From Sphingobacterium sp. FBM7-1 (GTDB taxonomy: Bacteria; Bacteroidota; Bacteroidia; Sphingobacteriales; Sphingobacteriaceae), in NCBI RefSeq assembly GCF_020687765.1, contig NZ_JAJEWJ010000001.1, positions 620,001-684,000 on the forward strand: a stretch of DNA of 64,000 nt, given 5' to 3'. Positions within the stretch are counted from its first letter, which is position 1; each line of letters starts with the position of its first letter. Position numbers and translations under genes: made by a program. The notes below the pieces were generated by a model that saw only the letters and a list, made by a program, of their open reading frames with translations, had not been told where the DNA came from and made no database searches. Shown piece by piece: positions 54,555 to 64,000 of this stretch.

Positions 54555-57500
54555 ATGGTAAATTTTAGACCTATGCTTTTACATGCCCTACTTTGGATAA
54601 TCCCCCTATTCGTCCATGGGCAACAAACATTCACGGGGAATATTATAAACAACAACCAAGACCCCATAGCCGGTGCTAGCGTTGTAATTAAGGGTACGTC
54701 CAGCGGCACGATTAGTGATGCATCGGGAAAGTTTGAACTGATAGGAACCGGTGATTCATTGCTTGTTTCGTATATCGGCTATAAGTCGCAAACCGTTGCC
54801 ATCGCCGGCCGAACGAGTTTCACGATCCGTCTCGAAAGTGATGATCAATTTCTAGACGATGTCGTGGTCGTAGGATATGGAACACAATCTCGTCGAAATG
54901 TTACCGGCGCCGTAAGTGATATCAAATCGGACGATATCGTGCGCTCTTCTTCTACTACAATGGCTGGAGCACTAGCTGGAAAAGTCCAGGGGATTTCTGT
55001 ACGAGCAAAAGATGCTCGCCCAGGAAAAGGAGCTGCCATTGAGATTCGAAATATGGGTACTCCACTATACGTGATCGATGGAATTCCGTATGGTGGAGCT
55101 TCTGGTAACGACTGGGTGGGCTCAACTGAAGTTTCAGGCGCAGATGCATTCAACGCGCTTAATCCAGAGGATATTGAAAGTATCTCCATATTGAAAGATG
55201 CTTCTGCTGCCGTCTATGGTTTACGAGCAGCAAATGGCGTGGTATTAGTAACAACTAAAAAAGGTACTAAGGGTGAAACAACGCGCGTAAACGTAAACGG
55301 TTATTTTGGCTGGCAAAATCTTACGCGCTTTCCTACACTCGCTAATGCGGCACAATACGTGCGTGGCAAACTGGAGACTGCACAAAATGAAGGAAGAAAC
55401 CCCGCAGAGGTTTATAGTCCCGAAGAATATGCAAAATGGCAAGCCGGCACAGAGCCTGGATATCAGGGATACGATTATCACGATATGGTGATCCGAAAAA
55501 ATATCCCACAGCGCTATATCAACGCGAATCTCAATGGCGGTTCAGAGAAATCAAATTATTTCCTTTCTATAGGTCATACGGATCAAGAAGCTATGATCCG
55601 AGATTTCCAATACAACCGGACCAATTTGCAGGCGAATATGGAAGCTAATGTTTTAAAAGGTCTAACGATTGGTTCGCAGATTTCTGGCCGACAAGAGAAA
55701 AGTGAAGATGTGGGTTTACCTGGAGGCGACGGTTACTTCTCCTCGATATTGGCGATTTTCAAAAACCGGCCAACTGTTGGCCCTTACGCAAACGACAATC
55801 CCGAATATCCGAATCACACCCATGATTTCGCATACAATCCAGCCATATTCGATCGGGATATCGCTGGTTACAAAGATAACCTGTACCGCAAGGCAAATAT
55901 CAATCTCTATGCGCAGTATAAATTTGACTTCGGCTTGTCGGCGAAAGGTACTGTATCCTATAATTACACCAACAATAAATTTGATGGGTTTCAGTATACC
56001 TATGATGTATACACTTACGAAAATGAGACCTATCGTCGTAGTCATGGCACGGACTCACGGTGGCGCTATCAAACAGAGCGCGAAGTTGTTAACCGTTATG
56101 CACAATTTCAGTTAGATTACAACAAAACTTTTGGTGATCACGCCCTCTCAGCTACTTTCGGCTATGAACGGTCTGACTACGATCGCAATTACTTGGAGAT
56201 GGGCTCCAATCCCAGCAATAATTATCTTCCATTGATGCAATTTGATGAAATGAATTCGTTTAACGATCGATGGAATTATGAAGCGCGTGCTGGTTATATC
56301 GGACGTATCAACTATAATTATAAAGGTAAATACCTCATCGAAGCATTAGGACGCTACGATGCTTCCTATCTGTATGCACCCGGCAAATACTGGGGATTTT
56401 TCCCAGGCGTGTCTTTGGGGTGGCGTATATCTGATGAAGCCTTCTTTGAACCATTAAAATCCACCGTCAATGACCTAAAGATTCGATCTTCGATTGGTCA
56501 AACAGGACTTGAACAAGGGGTCAGTATCTTCGGGTTTTTATCTGGATATAATTGGAAACAAGGAGGAGCTGTTCTCGATGGAGATTATTACAACGGACTG
56601 CGTCCTCGGGGACTGCCGGTTGATAACCTTTCTTGGGTAAAAAACACCAACTATAATATCGGTCTTGATCTTGCTATGCTACAATCGAGACTAACCTTGA
56701 CAGCAGATCTATTTAAAATTATCAGAACGGGCGCGCCGGCGGCTCGTTATGATGTACTACTCCCTAGTGAAGTAGGTTACGGCTTACCAAATGAAAACCT
56801 AAACAAAAACGGATACTATGGTGCCGAAGGTATAATTACCTATCAAGATCGTATTGGTGAAGTAAACTACGTGGTCAGTGGAAACTTTACTTTTTCACGT
56901 TACAGAAGCATTGAAACCTATAAACCTCGGTTCGACAATTTTTGGAACCAATATCGGAATTCCGCAGAAGATCGCTGGGGAGGTGTTTGGTGGGGATATC
57001 AAGTGGTAGGCCGTTTTCAATCGGAAGATGAGATACGCAATCACTCCATCGACAACGATGGGCAAAATAATGCTAGCCAACTGCCAGGTGATTTCATTTA
57101 TAAAGATGTAAACGGGGATGGTATCATCAACGGTTTAGACGAACGTCCAATAGGTTATCCGACCGGATGGGCACCGATGATGAGTTTCGGAGGGCGTATC
57201 GGATTAGATTACAAAGGCATCGACCTAAATATCGATTTCTCCGGCGGATCTGTACAGTCCTGGAACCAAGATTATGAGCTGCGGAATGCGTTCCATGGCG
57301 GCGGAAATTCACCTGCATACCTATTAGAAGATCGTTGGCACCGTGCAGACCCGTACGATTCCAATAGCGAATGGATACCCGGCTATTACCCGGCTATCCG
57401 TGAAGGTCATTCCGGACCTAACGCTAAAAACAACGATTTTTGGCTGACCAATGTTCGATACCTCCGCGTACGTAATCTAGAAATCGGATACAGTTTGCCT

Positions 57501-57677
57501 AGTGTGCTTCTAAACAAGATAAATGCCAATAAAATTCGCGTATATGTGCGGGGGTCAAACCTATTCTCTTTTGACAACGTCAAGAGGTTCCAAATAGACC
57601 CAGAAATTGAAGCACCTGCCGCGGTTGTATATCCGCAACAGCGTACGTTCTTAGTTGGCTTTAATTTTACATTTTAA
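54555..57677 (+). CDS. SusC/RagA family TonB-linked outer-membrane importer
   Basis: SusC proteins import oligosaccharides through the outer membrane with TonB energy. The 1040-residue protein has a signal peptide (ending VHGQ), a carboxypeptidase-like regulatory domain (about 24-105, GASVVIKGTSSGTISDASG), the TonB box-plug region with SQRRNVTGAVS-like start (DVVVVGYGTQSRRNVTGAVS, about 101-120) and a 22-strand barrel ending in F (FNFTF). There is no N-terminal STN domain, so control is by the hybrid regulator rather than an anti-sigma factor. SusD follows after 12 bp. Confidence 0.97.
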   Translation: MVNFRPMLLHALLWIIPLFVHGQQTFTGNIINNNQDPIAGASVVIKGTSSGTISDASGKFELIGTGDSLLVSYIGYKSQTVAIAGRTSFTIRLESDDQFLDDVVVVGYGTQSRRNVTGAVSDIKSDDIVRSSSTTMAGALAGKVQGISVRAKDARPGKGAAIEIRNMGTPLYVIDGIPYGGASGNDWVGSTEVSGADAFNALNPEDIESISILKDASAAVYGLRAANGVVLVTTKKGTKGETTRVNVNGYFGWQNLTRFPTLANAAQYVRGKLETAQNEGRNPAEVYSPEEYAKWQAGTEPGYQGYDYHDMVIRKNIPQRYINANLNGGSEKSNYFLSIGHTDQEAMIRDFQYNRTNLQANMEANVLKGLTIGSQISGRQEKSEDVGLPGGDGYFSSILAIFKNRPTVGPYANDNPEYPNHTHDFAYNPAIFDRDIAGYKDNLYRKANINLYAQYKFDFGLSAKGTVSYNYTNNKFDGFQYTYDVYTYENETYRRSHGTDSRWRYQTEREVVNRYAQFQLDYNKTFGDHALSATFGYERSDYDRNYLEMGSNPSNNYLPLMQFDEMNSFNDRWNYEARAGYIGRINYNYKGKYLIEALGRYDASYLYAPGKYWGFFPGVSLGWRISDEAFFEPLKSTVNDLKIRSSIGQTGLEQGVSIFGFLSGYNWKQGGAVLDGDYYNGLRPRGLPVDNLSWVKNTNYNIGLDLAMLQSRLTLTADLFKIIRTGAPAARYDVLLPSEVGYGLPNENLNKNGYYGAEGIITYQDRIGEVNYVVSGNFTFSRYRSIETYKPRFDNFWNQYRNSAEDRWGGVWWGYQVVGRFQSEDEIRNHSIDNDGQNNASQLPGDFIYKDVNGDGIINGLDERPIGYPTGWAPMMSFGGRIGLDYKGIDLNIDFSGGSVQSWNQDYELRNAFHGGGNSPAYLLEDRWHRADPYDSNSEWIPGYYPAIREGHSGPNAKNNDFWLTNVRYLRVRNLEIGYSLPSVLLNKINANKIRVYVRGSNLFSFDNVKRFQIDPEIEAPAAVVYPQQRTFLVGFNFTF

Positions 57678-57689
57678 ATCTGCATAACA

Positions 57690-59549
57690 ATGAAGTATAT
57701 ATATATTACCATAGCATTAATAACCTTGCTTTTTACCGTAAGTTGTAAGCATGACGAATGGTTGCACCGTGACCCAAAAGATATCATTACAGATGAACAA
57801 TTATGGAACGATCCGGTGCTACTGACTTCTCTCCTAGCAAACTATTACGATCGTTTACCGCAAATGCACGGCGTTTTCAACACGGGCGGTATGGCGGAAA
57901 TCGACGACGCGATGTGGTCAGGCCACCGCGATCAAAATTGGCGGAATGACTTCCAATACGGCGACGACTATGGTCGCTATTGGGATTATGATTTGATTCG
58001 AGATATCAACCTTTCTCTGGAGAATATTGAGGAATATTCGATAAATCTAGAACCGGAACAAAAGCAGCTTTTTATTGCAGAGCTGCGTTTTATCCGAGCT
58101 TTTGTTTATTTCGAATTAGTAAAAAGAATGGGTGGTGTCCCCATTGTTACCGAACAATTAATTTACGACTTTGCTGGTGACCCCACCTACCTACAAATAC
58201 CTCGCGCTAAAGAACATGAAGTTTATGATTTTGTGTATGACGAACTAGAAGCGGTTAAAGATGCCCTGTCATTAAACAAAACGAGTAGAACGCGCGCCAA
58301 TACCGTGACAGCCCTTGCCCTCCAAAGTAGAGCCATGCTGTATGCCGCATCTATTGCAAAATACAATGCACAGATGAGCGCGCCTATATCAACACCCGGC
58401 GGCGAAGTGGGCATACCGGCTTCCATGGCAAACGATTATTATACCAAATCGCTTAATGCTTCGAAAGCAATTTTAAGCAATCCGGATTATAGCCTCTATG
58501 ATGCCAATAGCGATAAAGGTGCAAACTTCTACGATATGCTCAATAGCAAATCGTCAACGGAAGTCATTTTCGCTAAAGATTTTAAAGTGGGAGTCAAACC
58601 GCACCGCTTTACCTACGATAATATCGTCAAAAGTTTTACGGAAGACAATGAGTCCTCCTCGACACTAACGCCGTCATTAAGCTTTGTCGAGAGCTTTGAA
58701 TATCTGGATGGTAGCACAGGTGCTTTGCGAATCAAAGACGGTTCCGGAAATTATATTCGTTACGAGCATCCCTCTGATCTGTTTGCCGAGAAAGATCCGC
58801 GTTTATCAGGGACGGTTGTATATCCAGGCGCCACGTTTAAAGGAAAAGAAGTGAGCATGCAGGCGGGCGTTGCTGTGTGGGAAAATGGAGGCTATCAATT
58901 CCGTACATCCGCTGTGCTAGGAAGTCAATATGAATACAAGGATGAAAGCGGCGCCACACAACGCGTACTATGGACAGGTTTTGATGGTCCATTAGATAAT
59001 GCGCAAGATGTCAGCAATACCGGTTTTTATATCCGCAAATTCGTGAGTGACGCACCAGGAGCAAGTGCCAGAGGTACATCAGCCGAAAATTGGTGGCCGT
59101 GGTTCCGTATGGGCGAAATTTATCTAAATGCGGCAGAAGCTGCCTTTGAATTGGGTGAAGCAGATGCTGTAAATTATATCAATACGTTGCGGGAACGTGC
59201 CGGATTCGCACCCAATAGTATTGCTACATTGACCACAGACATTATCCGAAACGAGCGACGCGTTGAATTAGCATTCGAAGATCACCGTTTTTTCGACTTA
59301 AAACGATGGCGGATTGCACATCTGGTCTGGAACGGATCGGAAAGCGGTGTAAATGCAGTCGTCCGTGGTTTATATAGTTACCAAATTGTTCGTCCAGGCC
59401 ATCCGGACCACGGAAAATACATCTTTGAAACCATTAGGCCAACACGGTTTCGTAGAGCACGTCTTTTCCGCATGGCGAACTACTATTCCTCTATTGATCA
59501 AAACGTGTTGAACAACAATCCAAAACTGGTTAGAAATCCATTTCATTAA
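57690..59549 (+). CDS. SusD/RagB family surface glycan-binding lipoprotein
   Basis: SusD is the lid of the SusC channel at the cell surface. The 619-residue protein has a lipobox with Cys19 (LLFTVSCKHD), helical TPR-like segments (LFIAELRFIRAFVYFELVKR) and the C-terminal SusD signature NERRVELAFEDHRFFDLKRW. It follows SusC by 12 bp and precedes the DUF3823 lipoprotein by 12 bp. The preferred glycan is inferred from the neighbouring enzymes. Confidence 0.97.
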   Translation: MKYIYITIALITLLFTVSCKHDEWLHRDPKDIITDEQLWNDPVLLTSLLANYYDRLPQMHGVFNTGGMAEIDDAMWSGHRDQNWRNDFQYGDDYGRYWDYDLIRDINLSLENIEEYSINLEPEQKQLFIAELRFIRAFVYFELVKRMGGVPIVTEQLIYDFAGDPTYLQIPRAKEHEVYDFVYDELEAVKDALSLNKTSRTRANTVTALALQSRAMLYAASIAKYNAQMSAPISTPGGEVGIPASMANDYYTKSLNASKAILSNPDYSLYDANSDKGANFYDMLNSKSSTEVIFAKDFKVGVKPHRFTYDNIVKSFTEDNESSSTLTPSLSFVESFEYLDGSTGALRIKDGSGNYIRYEHPSDLFAEKDPRLSGTVVYPGATFKGKEVSMQAGVAVWENGGYQFRTSAVLGSQYEYKDESGATQRVLWTGFDGPLDNAQDVSNTGFYIRKFVSDAPGASARGTSAENWWPWFRMGEIYLNAAEAAFELGEADAVNYINTLRERAGFAPNSIATLTTDIIRNERRVELAFEDHRFFDLKRWRIAHLVWNGSESGVNAVVRGLYSYQIVRPGHPDHGKYIFETIRPTRFRRARLFRMANYYSSIDQNVLNNNPKLVRNPFH

Positions 59550-59561
59550 TTCTAAGAAGTC

Positions 59562-60239
59562 ATGAAAATAAAAAAATTCATTTTTATAACATTTATAGCG
59601 ATGACCTGTACATTCACAGGCTGTGAGTATGATAATTTTACAGAACCCACCTCAACCCTGCATGGTCGCATCGTGTATGGTGGTGAGCCCGTGGGGGTTC
59701 GTACCAACGGGCCTCAACTTGAACTTTGGGACGAGGGTCAGGAGCTGAGCGCCCAATTTCCGATTCACATCGCACACGATGGTACTTTCTCTGCGGTTGT
59801 TTACGACGGTGAATACAAATTAGTACGTAAGGCCAATTCTCCTTGGCTCCCGGCCTTGACGGATACGGTGGTCGTTCAAGTAAACGGCCATACAGAAATC
59901 GACATTCCCGTGCAGCCCTATTTCACCGTAAGTAATAATAATATCCAGCAAAACGAGGGCATAGTGACGGTAACCTTCACACTAAACAAAATTGTCGAAA
60001 CAGCCAACTTGGATAATGTGAATCTTTACTTCGGCAAAAATATCTTAATCGACGATATCCGCCACGACCATAAAAGTTCTTTCGCGGGGGCAGATGTCAC
60101 CATCGACGGGACAAACACCGTAACAGCTCATATTCCAGAGCATCTAAGTGGTCTAGGATATATTTTCGTTCGGATTGGTGTGAAGGCTTCTGCGTCGAGT
60201 GAACTATATTATACGCAGGTTCAAAAAATTGATTTATAA
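59562..60239 (+). CDS. DUF3823 lipoprotein, putative surface glycan-binding protein
   Basis: The 225-residue lipoprotein (lipobox Cys21 in FTGCEYD) has an N-terminal beta domain with LHGRIVYGGEPVGVRTNGPQ and a second beta-sandwich, as in DUF3823 proteins that commonly follow SusD. Such proteins take the position of extra surface glycan-binding proteins, though their ligands are mostly unproven. Its stop shares one base with the start of the GH43_24 gene (TAATG). Confidence 0.88.
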   Translation: MKIKKFIFITFIAMTCTFTGCEYDNFTEPTSTLHGRIVYGGEPVGVRTNGPQLELWDEGQELSAQFPIHIAHDGTFSAVVYDGEYKLVRKANSPWLPALTDTVVVQVNGHTEIDIPVQPYFTVSNNNIQQNEGIVTVTFTLNKIVETANLDNVNLYFGKNILIDDIRHDHKSSFAGADVTIDGTNTVTAHIPEHLSGLGYIFVRIGVKASASSELYYTQVQKIDL

Positions 60240-61384
60240 TGATGTATAAAACAATTTTTAAGTGTAGGTATATCCTCGCTGTTATGGTTTTCTGTGCGCT
60301 AGGCCAAGTACGCGCACAGAAAACTTCATTTCAGCCCGGAAAGTTGTGGTTCGACAACAACCAGCGGCTTATCAATGCCCATGGCGGGGGCGTGCTGTAC
60401 CATGAAGGAAAGTATTATTGGTTTGGCGAACATAAAGGAGAACAATCAAATGCAGCTTGGGTTGGTGTGACCTGCTACTCATCCGCTGACCTATATAACT
60501 GGGAAGACGAAGGAGTCGCGCTAGCGGTAAGCAAAGATGAAGACAGTCCTATCGTGGAAGGAAGTACCATCGAACGACCGAAAGTTATTTATAACGAAGA
60601 AACTGAAAAGTTTGTCATGTACTTCCATCTAGAACTGAAAGGCCGAGGGTATGAAGCTGCTCACGTCGGGATTGCGACTAGCGACAATCCTGCGGGACCT
60701 TATCAATTTATCAAAAACGGCCGGGTGAATTCCGGCAAATGGCCCTCGAATATGACCGAAGGCCAACGGACGTCTACAGATAAACCGGACGATTACGAAT
60801 GGTGGACAAAAGAATGGATGAATGCGATTGAAAACGGCCTATTTGTCCGCCGGGATTTTAAGGCTGGGCAAATGTCTCGCGATATGACACTATTTGTAGA
60901 CGACGATCATAAAGCTTATCATATTTATTCCTCGGAAGATAATCTGACTTTACATATCGCCGAGTTGACGGAAGATTATTTGGACTATACTGGAAAATAC
61001 ATCCGGATTGAACCCGGAGGGCATAACGAAGCCCCCGCTATCTTCAAGAAAGACGGCCGCTACTTTATGATTACATCGGGTTGTACGGGCTGGGATCCAA
61101 ATGCTGCCCGCCTATTGACCGCGGATCATATACTCGGCCAGTGGACCTTACACCCTAATCCCTGCGTCGGAAAAGATGCGGAGCTCACTTTTCATTCGCA
61201 GGGCACTTTTATATTGCCCGTAGCGGGGAAAAATGATGCTTTTATTTTCATGGCGGATCGCTGGCGCCCAGAAAACCCGATAGATGGTCGTTATGTATGG
61301 TTGCCAATCTTATTCGAGGATGGGATGCACATACTGCAATGGTCTAACCAATGGGATTTGAGCGTCTTTGACCAGTTGGATTAA
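60239..61384 (+). CDS. GH43 subfamily 24-like exo-beta-1,3-galactanase
   Basis: The 381-residue exported protein (signal ending VRAQ) has the GH43_24 pattern: INAHGGGVLYHEGKYYWFGE (45-64) where other GH43 enzymes have the base Asp, IERPKVIYNE (E112), GGHNEAPAIF (E264) and HSQGTF (Q321). Characterised members lack the usual catalytic Asp, rely on a Gln at this place, and cut the beta-1,3-galactan backbone of arabinogalactan proteins from the non-reducing end while bypassing side chains. This is the strongest substrate pointer in the locus. The start overlaps the DUF3823 stop; ATG 60242 is a second possible start. Confidence 0.87.
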   Translation: MMYKTIFKCRYILAVMVFCALGQVRAQKTSFQPGKLWFDNNQRLINAHGGGVLYHEGKYYWFGEHKGEQSNAAWVGVTCYSSADLYNWEDEGVALAVSKDEDSPIVEGSTIERPKVIYNEETEKFVMYFHLELKGRGYEAAHVGIATSDNPAGPYQFIKNGRVNSGKWPSNMTEGQRTSTDKPDDYEWWTKEWMNAIENGLFVRRDFKAGQMSRDMTLFVDDDHKAYHIYSSEDNLTLHIAELTEDYLDYTGKYIRIEPGGHNEAPAIFKKDGRYFMITSGCTGWDPNAARLLTADHILGQWTLHPNPCVGKDAELTFHSQGTFILPVAGKNDAFIFMADRWRPENPIDGRYVWLPILFEDGMHILQWSNQWDLSVFDQLD

Positions 61385-61404
61385 TATCTTTGCCGCATAT
61401 GTGC

Positions 61405-61454
61405 AAATGCTATTTTAGGTTTTGCTGGTACGAAAACCTAAAATAGTAGCATTT
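61405..61454 (+). terminator. Hairpin terminator of the susC operon
   Basis: The arm at 61405-61423 pairs with 61433-61454, apart from a 3-base TAG bulge, around a 9-base loop. The distal arm ends ATTTT. It lies 20 bp after the GH43_24 stop. Confidence 0.75.
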
Positions 61455-61455
61455 T

Positions 61456-61990
61456 GGCGGGGTACATAGACTTGGCGGCGACGTACGTGGCCTTGACGGC
61501 ACACTATCTGATCGGATGGAAGCCTAACTTTTTTGTTTTGTCGAACGAGTTGGCGATCAACAAGGAAGAAGCAATAAGACGGAAGAGCTACCACACCATC
61601 GGGAAGGGTGAATGCAACTCAAGTACATCTTACTGCTCGTATGCTTCATCCGACGTTATATATGCTTCGAACAACAACACAGGCTAGACGCCCTACTGGT
61701 ATGCAGAAGCATCCAACAATATTACACTGAAGGGCAACATGCTCGTTTAGGCTTTCGAATACGTGACCGTCATAATCGAGTCAATCGCGTACTTGCTCAA
61801 AGACAAAGGCCTGATAAGGTAAAGTAACGTGTACAACCCCGAGTCGAAACCGAAGGAGGCCTTCTGGTATATTTGGTCGAGCAACAATAACATCAGGTAC
61901 TCCAACAATATCTTTGGCTACCCCGCCGCTAGGTCGGGATACCTCGCCGTTAGATTGGGATACCTCGCCGACAGGCCGAAGTGGTACGGC
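61456..61990. other. Unexplained GC-richer stretch with 21-bp repeats, no recognisable gene
   Basis: Between two hairpins lie 535 bp without a family I recognise. One plus-strand frame stays open from 61442 to a TAG at 61685-61687, then continues with only a TAG and a TAA until about 61990. The complementary codon-registered minus frame also has only three stops. Three 21-bp units at 61915-61977 (two with identical GGGATACCTCGCCG, one degenerate) encode GYPAARS, GYLAVRL and GYLADRP in that plus frame. This may be a decayed gene or a noncoding element; I assign no function. Confidence 0.4.
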
Positions 61991-61991
61991 A

Positions 61992-62030
61992 AAAAAGTGA
62001 AAGTGTACTTTTTGTACGCTTTCACTTTTT
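61992..62030. terminator. Bidirectional hairpin terminator downstream of GH2
   Basis: Arms 61992-62008 and 62014-62030 pair over 17 bases with one G/T-type mismatch, around loop TTTTT, with A-run and T-run at the ends. It lies about 70 bp after the GH2 stop on the minus strand. Confidence 0.7.
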
Positions 62031-62098
62031 AATTTATAGGTGTTTACTTGCTATAACGCGGATGCTGATTTAAAAGAACGCTTTAGCTTAAAAACTGG

Positions 62099-64000
<1,902 letters not shown>

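Noticed and set aside
60239..61384. Missing catalytic base in the GH43 enzyme taken as inactivation
   Set aside because: GH43_24 exo-beta-1,3-galactanases naturally lack this Asp; E112, E264 and Q321 are present.

Overview
The window reads as a chromosomal segment of a Bacteroidota bacterium, most likely Sphingobacteriaceae (Sphingobacterium, Pedobacter, Parapedobacter or Olivibacter type). The pointers are a fused MurF-alanine racemase, bacillithiol gene bshB1, DUF4294 and DUF3823 proteins, SusC/SusD pairs, a hybrid two-component regulator, and repeated TAnnTTTG-type -7 boxes. No rRNA, tRNA or CRISPR array was seen. Assignment below family level is inference.

Positions 1-4500 form an accessory, defence-like block on the minus strand: a small XRE regulator, a type I methyltransferase (hsdM), and one base behind it a reverse transcriptase that runs off the left edge. 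A self-inhibited Fic protein with a C-terminal winged helix and an 80-residue unknown protein follow. This block abuts the 3' end of mnmE, a known island integration site in other bacteria.

Positions 4600-38400 are mostly core genes. One leftward group holds a DUF4294 protein, a glutathione-peroxidase-like protein, bshB1 and mnmE. Rightward come rel (ppGpp), then a fur-family gene, purA, pabB, a TatD-like hydrolase, tcdA and an exonuclease/GIY-YIG fusion. Then fbp, ppk1, a DUF502 protein, murF-alr, recX, a beta-barrel-like protein, amt, dinB, an OprO/OprP-like porin, lpxB and a secreted unknown protein. A leftward group follows (gpsA, hemF, two M16 peptidases), divergent from a Ca2+-type P-ATPase. 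A dispersed noncoding repeat of about 280-340 bp occurs three times here (about 17690, 23190 and 30690), with internal hairpins whose stems covary between copies.

Positions 38400-64000 are a polysaccharide utilisation locus with two arms around a divergent control region (42867-43223). The left arm encodes GH97, a BNR_4 propeller enzyme and GH105. The right arm encodes a double GH43, GH127, the hybrid sensor/AraC regulator, GH51, SusC, SusD, a DUF3823 lipoprotein and a GH43_24-like exo-beta-1,3-galactanase, with a convergent GH2 at the right edge. Together these activities fit the side chains and backbone of type II arabinogalactan (arabinogalactan protein, gum arabic type): arabinose, galactose, and a rhamnose-glucuronate cap. 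Import would be by SusC/SusD and trimming periplasmic. The stretch 61456-61990 between two hairpins holds no recognisable gene and is unexplained.
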